From positions 22,650 through 86,649 of the IMG/VR virus record IMGVR_UViG_3300042445_001685: DNA of 64,000 bases, one strand, 5' to 3'. Below, piece after piece: positions 54,210 through 63,458 of this stretch. Made by a program: the position numbers and the translations under genes. Positions within the stretch are counted from its first letter, which is position 1, and every line of letters starts with the position of its first letter. Source of the stretch: a virus. The notes under the pieces are model-generated. The model saw only the letters and a list, made by a program, of their open reading frames with translations, was not told where the DNA came from and ran no database searches.

Positions 54210-57020
54210 TTAAGCTGGTCCCCAGTATTCAAAATGCCATAACTCATCTACTCCGTTTACATCTGATAGTCTCCAGGGGTTGTACCATCCGTGTTTAGCT
54301 CCTAGTGTAGCCATTTGTTTATAGATAGGTGTTTTTCTTCCATCTTGATTTCTCTTTGGATCGCCGCTTCCTCCTACAATTTGGTAAAGATTACCAAAGT
54401 CTAATGCTCCTCCCCATCCATGTGGCGATGAACCTGGTTTTGCTACAGTCTTACCTGAACCTAATCCGGCTTGATGTACCTGACTTCTGTAAGCACTTGT
54501 TAATCTGTAGGAAATACCTGCTGCTTTCATATCTGCTTTCCAAGCTTTCCACGCTCTGGCTGCTGCTGGGTGTAGCATATATTCTGGTTGTCCTGTTGCA
54601 GGGTTCTTGTAATAACTCTTTGCTCCTCCGTCTCCTGTAAATACAAGCAGTTTAGTATTAGACTGGTTTAGTAGTCCATTCTGTCCTCCATTTGCCTTAG
54701 AGTTAGCAACAAGTGGTGCTGCATTGTAACTTCCTGCTCCTACTTTTTTAGGATTAATAACTGGTGCTGGGTCAGCTCCTGGTGTTATAGGTCCTGGTGG
54801 TGTATAGTTTGCTTCTGTTGCTGCTTCTGTTTTTGGAGAAGGTGCTGTGTATGGTGGTATTTGCTGTGGGGTTCTAGCTGCTTGCTGTAACTGTGCTAGT
54901 AAATAAAACTGTGTTGTTACTGAGGTTTCCCAAGTATTATTAGTTCCTACAGAATGTTCTAACCCTGTTATAATGTATCCAAATTTATCGTTATACTTGT
55001 CTGGTAAGATTCCTTTCGATATTCTAAAAGTTGAGGCTATTTTAAGTCCTCCAATTCCATCAAGTTTCAATGTAAGCTCAACCGGTATAATACCCGGTGC
55101 TGCATCTGTACCTGAGCCTGGTTTTCTTATTACGTTTTCTACTGTGTACTGTTGATGTTCTGTTTTTGAAGCGTTTAGCTCGTCTTTTTTATACCCTCCA
55201 CCTTCGAAATCTGTAAAGAACTTTTTTATACTATCTTTCCAGTCTAGTAGATTTTTCTCTTCTTCCTCTTTTACTTCTGTTTCGTCTTTCTTATTTTTAG
55301 GTGTAACATCTTTAGTGACAATAATCCTATCTATAATATTAGGATTCCACTTCAGTATATTTTCTACATTTTCAGTATAGTTCTGAGTTGTTCCTTGTGC
55401 TGCAATTGCTATTTGGGAGGCTGTTTCGTTACTTATCTTACTACTTATTCCTACTTCTCTAAAAATACTGTCTATACCTACAAGGGTTAATTCTACAGGC
55501 GGTGATTTAGGTGTTAGGTTTCTATCTACTACATAGAATGTTCCTCCATTCTCTTCTTCGTCATAAGCTACGTCAAAATCGTTTATACCCCCTAATGCGT
55601 CAGCTAGTCCATCTAGTATACTCTTTAGTACATCTAGAAAACTTTTATTAAATTTTCCATCTGAGTCTAATGCTTCGTCGAATTTAGTTTTCAGGTAAGG
55701 TGTAGCAATAAGTATATTCAGTACATCTCTGTCTGCACCCTCTCCTAAAGACGTAATTGATCCATGTACAGGTGCTAATACCCCCAATCCTTCATCATTA
55801 GGCACGATAAGTACACATACTGTAGGATCTGGTGAAAAATGTTTAGGGCCAGTTACGAACTCAGCACGATTAGCAGGATCTATATTAAACTTAGTCATAG
55901 TAGCATTCTTACTTCCTGGTGCTTTTGTAAGGTCTTTTACTGCTACCCAATTATTATAAATGTCCAGAATAGTTCGTAAAGAAACCCAATGCATAGGTGT
56001 TTCTGTATCTGAAAACCAGCTATCGTCTATTTCAACTGCTGAGAAGAATATTGCAAACTCCTGTAAAGGGGTTGTAAATGTTGGTGCAATTCCCTGTAAA
56101 CTTGGCTTAAGTACTAGGGTTGTTCCTTTTAGTGCAGCTAATTTAGCTAGAAAATAGTGAAAAACACTTTTTCTTTGTTCTTTTCCCGCTTCACTTTCTT
56201 TAGGTTCCATCTCACTTGGTGGGAACATATAAGATGGAGATGTTTTCATTGATATTGATTCTAATACCTCTCCTGCCGATGTAATACTAACTGTACAGTC
56301 GTACCCTCCATTTGAATTATAATTCCAAGAAAAATTCTTACAATAACCTACCATTCCGTCGTAGTTGTAATTACTCTTTTCCCGTACCTCCTTAATTGCG
56401 TCTGTTATATTAGACATTTCTTGATTACTTCTAAAGAATAATCCTGGTGATACTGTCTCTATGGTTTTCTGTAATTCTCCTGAGTTGTTAATGTACAGTG
56501 AATGTCCCCATTCAAGTAACATTGTAAATCCTGGTCTTAGGTAAAGTCTTTCCATTACTTCAAACTCTTCTAAAGACCACACAGAAAAACTAACCTCTGC
56601 CTCTCTTAAAGTTCCGTAGGTATTTTTGGACTTAACAGTCATAGAGGTAATACCCCCCATAGGTCTATAACCTGTACTGGGTCTCAGTAGGTATGCTTTG
56701 TCCGAATTTACATTTCCTGAGGTATCTATTCCTTCTCTTAATCCACCACCTGGTCTTAGTACTCCTCCAAGAAGTACGTTATCTTTTGCTAAACCGTGAC
56801 CTCCTCTTATATCTTTTCTTCCTTCTTGTCTTCTAAATTGAGCTACTTCTGCATCACTCAATGTATTAACACCAGACGATAGCTTTACCCATCCAGTCTT
56901 AGCATTCATATACATCAAGTCATCATCAGTTCTACCTGATGTTTTACCTATGATTTTTTTTCTTGCTTCAAGCTGTTGTGCGACTCCTGAGCTTATTCCT
57001 GCTCCTATCTCTATTGCCAT
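54210..57020 (-). CDS. Baseplate hub protein with C-terminal M15 peptidase
   Basis: 936 residues. The first ~250 residues (AEVSFSVWSLEEFEVMERLYLRPGFTMLLEWGHS) fit a gp27-like hub. The last ~130 residues are a D-Ala-D-Ala-carboxypeptidase/endolysin domain: LTSAYRS, SSPHGWGGALDF (zinc His and Asp) and WHFEYWG. It should sit at the tail tip and cut peptidoglycan cross-links during DNA entry. A Pro/Thr-rich linker (~735-790) joins the parts. Confidence 0.82.
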   Translation of the reverse strand: MAIEIGAGISSGVAQQLEARKKIIGKTSGRTDDDLMYMNAKTGWVKLSSGVNTLSDAEVAQFRRQEGRKDIRGGHGLAKDNVLLGGVLRPGGGLREGIDTSGNVNSDKAYLLRPSTGYRPMGGITSMTVKSKNTYGTLREAEVSFSVWSLEEFEVMERLYLRPGFTMLLEWGHSLYINNSGELQKTIETVSPGLFFRSNQEMSNITDAIKEVREKSNYNYDGMVGYCKNFSWNYNSNGGYDCTVSITSAGEVLESISMKTSPSYMFPPSEMEPKESEAGKEQRKSVFHYFLAKLAALKGTTLVLKPSLQGIAPTFTTPLQEFAIFFSAVEIDDSWFSDTETPMHWVSLRTILDIYNNWVAVKDLTKAPGSKNATMTKFNIDPANRAEFVTGPKHFSPDPTVCVLIVPNDEGLGVLAPVHGSITSLGEGADRDVLNILIATPYLKTKFDEALDSDGKFNKSFLDVLKSILDGLADALGGINDFDVAYDEEENGGTFYVVDRNLTPKSPPVELTLVGIDSIFREVGISSKISNETASQIAIAAQGTTQNYTENVENILKWNPNIIDRIIVTKDVTPKNKKDETEVKEEEEKNLLDWKDSIKKFFTDFEGGGYKKDELNASKTEHQQYTVENVIRKPGSGTDAAPGIIPVELTLKLDGIGGLKIASTFRISKGILPDKYNDKFGYIITGLEHSVGTNNTWETSVTTQFYLLAQLQQAARTPQQIPPYTAPSPKTEAATEANYTPPGPITPGADPAPVINPKKVGAGSYNAAPLVANSKANGGQNGLLNQSNTKLLVFTGDGGAKSYYKNPATGQPEYMLHPAAARAWKAWKADMKAAGISYRLTSAYRSQVHQAGLGSGKTVAKPGSSPHGWGGALDFGNLYQIVGGSGDPKRNQDGRKTPIYKQMATLGAKHGWYNPWRLSDVNGVDELWHFEYWGPA

Positions 57021-57325
57021 TATCTTGATCTATTTACCTCGCTATATAACTGTAATATTCTTTCTTTATTAGCAGGAATTCGTAACTGTACACCTGGCTC
57101 TACTATTAGAGAGGCTCTTTCTGAGTTATTTGCAGATGCAATTATCCACCATAGAGTATGGTCGTTATAAAATTGCTGAGCTAATGTATCGTACCTGTCT
57201 CCTCCTGTTGATATAACATAAAAATCTTCTTCAGATAAAGGAACTTCGGGGTAAATAGCATTTACCTTATACCTCACATTGTCTGTAGTTACTGTTTCTC
57301 TTATGTTTCTATATCTATCTGCCAT
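57020..57325 (-). CDS. LysM-like baseplate protein (gp53 / gpX type)
   Basis: 101 residues. YVISTGGDRYDTLAQQFYNDHTLWWIIASANN...LRIP is the tail-type LysM pattern used in baseplate wedge or hub proteins. Shares one base with the hub gene. Confidence 0.8.
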   Translation of the reverse strand: MADRYRNIRETVTTDNVRYKVNAIYPEVPLSEEDFYVISTGGDRYDTLAQQFYNDHTLWWIIASANNSERASLIVEPGVQLRIPANKERILQLYSEVNRSR

Positions 57326-57335
57326 TTATTTCTTT

Positions 57336-59255
57336 TTAAAAAAACGGTTTTGATCCGTTTAGAGGTGCTGGGCTTGTAAAGTAATGTTTTAATCCTGTTT
57401 GTGGAGCAAAATCGTGAATTGGTTTAAATGAAATACTACAATCTAAAGTCATTGGTAACTCTTGTTGATCATCATCTATTCCACCTTCCGGGTTTTGCAT
57501 TGCTATCTCCCACATATAATCTGTTTGCCAAGTATACTTCACTGATGTTATTATACCTGGTATTTGACTAAAATACGAACCAATTGTCAGACGAGCAAGC
57601 GTACCTCTCATAAAATTTGATCCACCTCCATATGTTGGTGCTGTAGCTGATGCTAAATAAACCATTTTTCTATAAAGAGGTTTCATTTCTGCTCTAGATT
57701 GAGCTGATATTTTAAACCCTACTGAGATATCTCTTTTAAATCCTTTGTATGTAAAGAATTCTTCTGCTCTACCTACGTATTGATGTGAATCCCAATCTCC
57801 TGAGTAACTATCATCTATACTGTCAATGTGTGCTCTAAAATGTAAAAACTTAGTTTCGTCTGGAGTTATTATTTCGAAATAAAACTTAGCTAAATCTCTT
57901 GCTGCATTTGTTCCATCTATTCTAGAGTTACTAACATCTAGAGCATTTAGTTCATCTATCTTATCTCTGTCTATAGTTGAATAACTAACTGCACCTGTAT
58001 TCTTACCTTGATTTCCTAAATTAATTCTAGTTTCTTTATTAATTGTAGGACTTGAATAATTAAAAGAAGTTGGACCTGTTCTAAAATCACTTACATTTCT
58101 ATTAACACTATTTGCATCAACAACTTTATCGTTACCTGAACCTGTTATAGGTCTACTTTTTATTTCAGAATTTGGACTTGTAAAATTTCTAAGAGGGATA
58201 GATCCTGCTGAAGCTCCAAGGACTGTCTCTTGTGTGGTGTTACCTGCATAGGTACTTCCGCTAGAGTACTTATTTTCTAAATTATTATCTTTAAAAGAAA
58301 ATCCACTGCCCACCACATTTGTGTTAGGGATACTTTTTATTGTACTTTGAGGATTTTTTAAATCTCTATTAGGTGATGCAGTTGTTTCTATTCCAGGGAT
58401 TGTCAGTGGAGTTCCTGTATTAGGACTAAGTATCTCAATTCCTGATACACTTACTATTGATCCTGAAGGCTTTACTCTTGTCCTATCGGTTATCTCTGGA
58501 GAGGAAAATTTACTCTGGCTAATTACGGTGTTATCATCTCTACTTACAAGATTTTCTCTTACTCCAAGACTTGTGTAGGGTCTCCACCCTTCTATTCCTA
58601 CATTATCTTCTATTATAGAAGTACCTTGTTGAGAATATATTCTATTCTCTCCTTGAGGAATTGGTGAATTTATTTTTTCATCATAACCTAAACTACTGGT
58701 ATTAATTAACTGATCTGTCTTTTCATCGTACATATCAGAATTAATATACATAGGTATTTGTGCACCATTAAGTGCATAAGGTGCTCCCTCTACTCCTCCT
58801 GCTCCAAAGAAAGCAGCAAAACCTGATGGCTGTACTCCTTCTGGATCTGGACGTAAGTATGTATCTGTTCTAAATCCTTTTAAGAAATGCGTACCTGTTC
58901 CATTTACTGGAACTTGAGCTAGAGTTGATCCTACAATTTTAGCTGTACTTACTAAAGTATTTCCTGCTTGCTGTAAAACAGCTCCTACTGTGGTTTTTCC
59001 TTTTGACTTTGCCTTTTTTATTCTATCTCCAACATTTATCTGTTGAAGTAAAGCTTCGTTTCCTAGGTACTTTAATCCAGGACGGTCAATAAGCATTTGG
59101 GCAATACGGGAAGTGTCATCTATACGCTTAGTTATTTGCATACCCGTTTGATTACTAGAAGGAGGGTCGTTTACATCCTTAGTAATATAGGGTTTATCGC
59201 TTCCATAACGAAGACTTTTAAGGTCTGTCTGGAGATTTAATAGTCCGTTTGCCAT
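57336..59255 (-). CDS. Baseplate / tail-tube-associated structural protein
   Basis: 639 residues. A long Ser/Thr/Asn-rich, low-order region (about 60-440) precedes a compact C-terminal domain (LHFRAHIDSIDDSYSGDWDSHQYVG..., PLYRKMVYLAS, IPGIITSVKYTW). I recall this C-terminal block from baseplate or tube-initiator proteins of T4-like phages, possibly the gp48/gp54 role. Exact assignment is uncertain. Confidence 0.65.
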   Translation of the reverse strand: MANGLLNLQTDLKSLRYGSDKPYITKDVNDPPSSNQTGMQITKRIDDTSRIAQMLIDRPGLKYLGNEALLQQINVGDRIKKAKSKGKTTVGAVLQQAGNTLVSTAKIVGSTLAQVPVNGTGTHFLKGFRTDTYLRPDPEGVQPSGFAAFFGAGGVEGAPYALNGAQIPMYINSDMYDEKTDQLINTSSLGYDEKINSPIPQGENRIYSQQGTSIIEDNVGIEGWRPYTSLGVRENLVSRDDNTVISQSKFSSPEITDRTRVKPSGSIVSVSGIEILSPNTGTPLTIPGIETTASPNRDLKNPQSTIKSIPNTNVVGSGFSFKDNNLENKYSSGSTYAGNTTQETVLGASAGSIPLRNFTSPNSEIKSRPITGSGNDKVVDANSVNRNVSDFRTGPTSFNYSSPTINKETRINLGNQGKNTGAVSYSTIDRDKIDELNALDVSNSRIDGTNAARDLAKFYFEIITPDETKFLHFRAHIDSIDDSYSGDWDSHQYVGRAEEFFTYKGFKRDISVGFKISAQSRAEMKPLYRKMVYLASATAPTYGGGSNFMRGTLARLTIGSYFSQIPGIITSVKYTWQTDYMWEIAMQNPEGGIDDDQQELPMTLDCSISFKPIHDFAPQTGLKHYFTSPAPLNGSKPFF

Positions 59256-59262
59256 TTATTTT

Positions 59263-59487
59263 TTATCCTGGTAGGTTATTCATATAAGGAAGTCCTTGTC
59301 CTGATGGAGACACTATTGGTACTTGTCCGTCTAAGTCTAAACTAGAAGGTGATTGATCAATCGCTGGTGTGTTATTGATTGATGATTGATTGTGTAGTGT
59401 TGAATTTGGATTAGCACTTGGTATAGTTGCTGGGGTTGTTCCCTGTAATCCTAAGTTCGATGATGGTAATAAGTCTAATAGTCCCAT
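59263..59487 (-). CDS. Small Pro/Ser/Asn-rich virion-region protein
   Basis: 74 residues, low complexity (SSLDLDGQVPIVSPSGQG type). Preceded by a late-promoter-like motif. Not recognised. Confidence 0.55.
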   Translation of the reverse strand: MGLLDLLPSSNLGLQGTTPATIPSANPNSTLHNQSSINNTPAIDQSPSSLDLDGQVPIVSPSGQGLPYMNNLPG

Positions 59488-59506
59488 ATTAATTGTTTTA
59501 ATTTAT

Positions 59507-59514
59507 TATAAATA
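59507..59514 (-). promoter_or_regulatory. Late-promoter-like motif
   Basis: ACTATTTATAATAA on the minus strand, 19 bases before the ATG at 59487; no -33 TTG. Confidence 0.5.
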
Positions 59515-59520
59515 GTTTAT

Positions 59521-62343
59521 TTATGAAGATTTATAACTTCCGAGTACTTGTGCTCTACCGACTTTGTTAGTGTCTAAGTATACGTTTCCTCCTGCTTTTA
59601 CTACTGCTATAAGTTCTGTTAATTTAGCTTCTACTGCTGCCATGGATCCTTCTTCTGATTTTCCTTTAGCTTCTCCTACACTATCTCCTCCGCCAAATAT
59701 TGCTGCTACTCCACCTGCTACTGCTGCTAGTCCTGTTACGGCTATTAATGCCGGTATTGCCATTGGTCCTGCAATTGCGATAGCTGCAAGTCCTGCTGCT
59801 ATTCCAAATAACGCCGGCCCTAGTAACATCATTGGTAGTATATTTTCCATTGTAACTGCTCCCATCATTGTTACAAACCCCTCTGCTACTGCTCCTACTA
59901 GTGTTGCTAGTCCTGCAAAAACTGCTGTAACTACTGTTCCGAATGCTTCAATTCCTGGTGCTGCTAAGTTAAGTGCTGCTCCTAATGCAAGTGCCCCTAC
60001 TGCTACTGCTGCTAATCCTATTAACCCATAGCCTGTCATCATAGATTCCCCAAATGCCTCTAATCCTTTTCCTAGTACCTCCAATCCCATTGATATAGGC
60101 TTAGCAGTTGCTGCTAGTAAAAGTCCTGCTGCTATACCCGGTATCATTGCAATCAACCCTATTGAAGTTGTTATTAATCCCAACGCTCCTAGAAGTACAG
60201 TTCCTTTACCCATTTCCGATATACCTGTTCCTAAACCTATTAAAGATTCTTTAAGCTTCTCTCCATCTATCTGCTCAATTAACTTTGCTCCTAATACTCC
60301 AGGTATCATCGCTATAAGACCTATAGAGGACGGTATTAAATTAACTGCTCCAAAAAGTACTTCCATGTTTCCGAAAGCTTTTATACCTTCGGCTATATTT
60401 TGCATTTTCTCTTTGAACTTTTCCCCTGTTCCTGAGCTGGATGCTTTATCTGTTGCTCCGGATACATCTTGAGCTTTATCAGCGATAAGGTCTTTTGTCT
60501 TATCTCCTCCTGCTCCTTTAAATCCTCCTACTAATTTATCTTTCAGTCCTCCTAAACCATCTTTCAATCCTCCTCCTTTGAACAAACCTGTTAGACCTGA
60601 TAGTGCTTTTGCCCCTAACTGGTACATTGATCCAAAAGCTTTCCCTACTCCTGATACTGCTACTCCTAAAAAGTTAGCTGCTACTACTGCTAGTAATATT
60701 GCTTTCCCTATAGGGTTTCCTACTACCATTGCAATAAGTTTTGCTACAGGTGTTATAACGAACATTAAAGCATCTACTAAGTTAACAACTACGTCTAAGA
60801 CTGGTGCGAAAGCTTCTGCTAACTTTTGCATACCTACTTGCATCTTTTCTTGAACGTCCATTGCTTTTGACTGTTCTAGGGTAACTCCTCTTGCTTTGGC
60901 AATTTGCTCGTCAGTCATGTTCTTCATTGCCTCTTGCGTTAGTACGCTTTTAGCAAGTTGATCTCTAGACATACCCATTGCTTTAGCTAAGCTTTCTTGT
61001 TCAAGACGGTTCATGTTAGCGTACTCTACTGCTGATGCTCCGTTTTTACTTAGTTCGTTAGCTACTCCTTCTAAGTCGTTATTTAATGCAAGTTCTCTTG
61101 CTTTAGATAAATTTATATTTTTTCCAGTGAGTAACTGTGCTTCTAATTCTGCAGATATAGAATCTTCAAAATTAAGAAAGCTTCCTGCAATGTCGTCTAG
61201 TTCGTTTAAGCTTAACCCTAATCCCCTAGCTGCTACTGCAGCTGCTCCTATCTTTTTCTCACTATTCCCTAAAGAAGCTGTTATACTATCCGAGGCACTT
61301 AGTACGTCCTGTAAGACTACTCCGTGTGCTATTCCTGCTCGATTTGCACCATTAAATGCATTTACTGTATCGTAAATTCCCTGTCCTACCTGGTCTGCTG
61401 ACTTACCTGTGGTTTGCATCAACATTCCCATTCTTCCTGCTTGTTCAGCTGAAAGTCCTAATAGGTTCTTAGCTTCTGCTATTTGTCCGATTTGGTCTGG
61501 AGTAAATACTAGTGTTGCAGAAACTCCCCACTGTTTTGTTAGTTCTGCTGCAGTTTCTAAAAACTGTGCTGATGTTGCTAATCTATCGTTAACTCCCGCA
61601 ATAGATGTTTCGTATTGTCCGGTTAATCGTTGTACATCTACAGTTGCCTTATTTACCCTCATAAAGCCGCTCCAGATAGCACCTATCATTGCTAAAGGAT
61701 CAAAAAGACCTTCAAGTAACTGCTTACCTACCATTTTACCTGCAATTCCCATAGTCTGGAATTTGCTAGCACCATTTGCAGCTGCTTTTCTCATCTCCTG
61801 ATCAATCTCATCTGCTTTTAAGAATTGACCTATTCCTGGTATTTTACCTAAAGCCGATACAAGTTTACCTGTGAGCCCTACTTTCTTTTCTATGCTTATA
61901 AGAGATTGCCTATCTGCTTCAAGAATCCGTTCTTGTAAATCTAAAGCTGCTTGAGCATCACCAAAGGCTTTCTCCTGCTGCTTTGTCATCTTCTTACCTA
62001 TATCCTCTGCTAACTGCTTTGTGTAAGCGTATTTTCTTTCTAATTCTAATTTCCTTTCTGCAATTGTTTGTAATTGCTTTTCTAAATTTTTAGAAGTAGT
62101 TAATCCTTGAGAAATTCTATAATGATTTTTTACTAAGTCTTCAGAAGTCTTAGCTGCTGCTGCCATTGCTCGTGTGAAGTCTTTTGTTGCAACCGTCATA
62201 ACAGTGGCATCTACTCCGTCAAATGCAGATTCAACAGCTTGTTTAAACACTTCTCCTAGATTAGCAGATACTGATTTAAGTGTATCTTCTATGTAGGTTG
62301 CTGTATCCTGTACGTCTTTTTGCGATTGTTTATTTAACGCCAT
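59521..62343 (-). CDS. Tail tape measure protein
   Basis: 940 residues. Long helical N-terminus (about 1-200), then Ala/Gly-rich hydrophobic stretches (about 530-880) as in tape measure proteins that later reach the membrane. It is the largest gene of the tail block and directly follows the gp26-like pair. By the usual 1.5 A per residue rule the tail would be near 140 nm. Confidence 0.88.
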   Translation of the reverse strand: MALNKQSQKDVQDTATYIEDTLKSVSANLGEVFKQAVESAFDGVDATVMTVATKDFTRAMAAAAKTSEDLVKNHYRISQGLTTSKNLEKQLQTIAERKLELERKYAYTKQLAEDIGKKMTKQQEKAFGDAQAALDLQERILEADRQSLISIEKKVGLTGKLVSALGKIPGIGQFLKADEIDQEMRKAAANGASKFQTMGIAGKMVGKQLLEGLFDPLAMIGAIWSGFMRVNKATVDVQRLTGQYETSIAGVNDRLATSAQFLETAAELTKQWGVSATLVFTPDQIGQIAEAKNLLGLSAEQAGRMGMLMQTTGKSADQVGQGIYDTVNAFNGANRAGIAHGVVLQDVLSASDSITASLGNSEKKIGAAAVAARGLGLSLNELDDIAGSFLNFEDSISAELEAQLLTGKNINLSKARELALNNDLEGVANELSKNGASAVEYANMNRLEQESLAKAMGMSRDQLAKSVLTQEAMKNMTDEQIAKARGVTLEQSKAMDVQEKMQVGMQKLAEAFAPVLDVVVNLVDALMFVITPVAKLIAMVVGNPIGKAILLAVVAANFLGVAVSGVGKAFGSMYQLGAKALSGLTGLFKGGGLKDGLGGLKDKLVGGFKGAGGDKTKDLIADKAQDVSGATDKASSSGTGEKFKEKMQNIAEGIKAFGNMEVLFGAVNLIPSSIGLIAMIPGVLGAKLIEQIDGEKLKESLIGLGTGISEMGKGTVLLGALGLITTSIGLIAMIPGIAAGLLLAATAKPISMGLEVLGKGLEAFGESMMTGYGLIGLAAVAVGALALGAALNLAAPGIEAFGTVVTAVFAGLATLVGAVAEGFVTMMGAVTMENILPMMLLGPALFGIAAGLAAIAIAGPMAIPALIAVTGLAAVAGGVAAIFGGGDSVGEAKGKSEEGSMAAVEAKLTELIAVVKAGGNVYLDTNKVGRAQVLGSYKSS

Positions 62344-62358
62344 TAATGGAGATTTTAT

Positions 62359-62366
62359 TATAAATA
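62359..62366 (-). promoter_or_regulatory. Late-promoter-like motif
   Basis: GCTATTTATAATAA, 15 bases before the tape measure ATG. Confidence 0.5.
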
Positions 62367-62369
62367 GCT

Positions 62370-62394
62370 AAAGCTCCTATTATCTAGGAGCCTT
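62370..62394 (-). terminator. Hairpin between the chaperone gene and tape measure gene
   Basis: Ten-pair stem AAGGCTCCTA/TAGGAGCTTT on the minus strand, one G-U, loop GATAA, overlapping the stop of the upstream gene and leading into the late-type motif. Weak T-run, so it may only attenuate. Confidence 0.5.
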
Positions 62395-62658
62395 TGTACT
62401 ATAGTCTGGTGCTTTTATATGCCCGTTTTGTAATACTGATGTCTTACCGGACTGTTGTTGCTGTTGTTGATTTTGTTTTTGATAATGCTCTACCATAGTT
62501 CTATGAATATACTTTCTTAACCAAATTGGAAATTCGTATACTGATTCAAAAGAATAACCTCCTTGTCCATTAAAAACTATGTCATGTAGTTGTGCAAAAA
62601 GTCCGGCTCTATAATCCGGAGTCAGGCCAAAGAAAGCTAACCCCAATTGGGATATCAA
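62380..62658 (-). CDS. Tail-assembly protein, possibly the +1 frameshift extension of the gp26-like gene
   Basis: 92 codons overlapping the upstream gene by 50 bases in the +1 frame. There is no ATG before codon ~55; the only start near the 5' end is TTG at 62658. The sequence A-AGG-AGG-GGT-TG just before offers a Shine-Dalgarno-like stretch and a GGGG slip site. This resembles the G/GT chaperone arrangement located before tape measure genes. Gln-rich near the C-terminus. Confidence 0.65.
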   Translation of the reverse strand: MISQLGLAFFGLTPDYRAGLFAQLHDIVFNGQGGYSFESVYEFPIWLRKYIHRTMVEHYQKQNQQQQQQSGKTSVLQNGHIKAPDYSTKAPR

Positions 62659-63349
62659 CCCCTCCTTCAGGTCCGTCTTCTGGGAAGAATTTTAAATCAA
62701 TATCTGGTTGTACTTGTCTAACATGTTCTCTAAATGCTCTAGAGTCTCTTGCTAATAAGTAGTTATCTACAAAATCTCTAATTGCTTTAGGTGTTGAATC
62801 TCCCTCTACTGAAGTAATCATTCTTTTTAATCTTGTTGAAAGTTCAGGAGAAGCATCTTTTGTTAGTTTCTTTAATCCTTTTACTTCTTGATCAATAATT
62901 TGCTCATCTGCATGAGTAAGTAATTTAAAAGTAACAGATGTTCCTGATGCTGGCATTGTAAATGCAAACTCATTCTTACCTCCTTTTAAAGCGTCGTAGT
63001 TAATCTCTTTAGGTTTTAATTCTGCAAGATCGATTACTTCTTTTCGTCCTTTGTATTCAAATTCATAATCTTTTCCGTACCCTAATACTCTAGAAGCAAT
63101 TAAGATTGCATTCTTATCCCCTACTAAAAGATCTCCATAGTTAATTGGAGTTATAATAAGAGACTGTAGTAATTTATCAATAACTACTCCTTGTTGGATA
63201 TAATTTTGATTTGTTAGAATATCTTCTTCACGAGCTGTCATGTATTTCATTTCGATCTTACCTGATGCTAGTTCAGAATCTTTTGGATAAAGTAATCCTT
63301 TTGATGGCAATTCTACCATTTCGGTAGGAAATTTTTGCTTTTGTTCCAT
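62609..63349 (-). CDS. T4 gp26-like baseplate / tail-assembly protein
   Basis: 246 residues. The N-terminus (VELPSKGLLYPKDSELASGKIEMKYMTAREEDIL) is the T4_baseplate (gp26/gp51-type) family pattern, and a C-terminal helical region follows (RDFVDNYLLARDSRAFREHV). It either builds the hub or works as tape measure chaperone. The next gene overlaps its end in another frame. Confidence 0.82.
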   Translation of the reverse strand: MEQKQKFPTEMVELPSKGLLYPKDSELASGKIEMKYMTAREEDILTNQNYIQQGVVIDKLLQSLIITPINYGDLLVGDKNAILIASRVLGYGKDYEFEYKGRKEVIDLAELKPKEINYDALKGGKNEFAFTMPASGTSVTFKLLTHADEQIIDQEVKGLKKLTKDASPELSTRLKRMITSVEGDSTPKAIRDFVDNYLLARDSRAFREHVRQVQPDIDLKFFPEDGPEGGVDIPIGVSFLWPDSGL

Positions 63350-63381
63350 AAATTTTATTTGTTAGTAACTTTTTCTATATA

Positions 63382-63412
63382 TAAATATACGAATAAAACT
63401 TTTTTAAAACAA
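63382..63412 (-). promoter_or_regulatory. Promoter of the gp26-like gene
   Basis: TTG (63410-63412), 20-base spacer, TATATTTA (63382-63389). Confidence 0.75.
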
Positions 63413-63414
63413 CA

Positions 63415-63436
63415 AAGCCTGACTATTGCCAGGCTT
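63415..63436 (-). terminator. Terminator after the tail tube gene
   Basis: Stem AAGCCTG/CAGGCTT, 8-base loop, followed by TGTTGTTTT on the minus strand. It lies just upstream of the next promoter. Confidence 0.8.
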
Positions 63437-63458
63437 GTTAATTTTTATTTTAATGTTA

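Noticed and set aside
59564-61801. Several plus-strand Ala/Ser/Pro-rich frames under the tape measure gene
   Set aside because: They arise from the Ala/Gly-rich codons of the minus-strand gene and have no start context.
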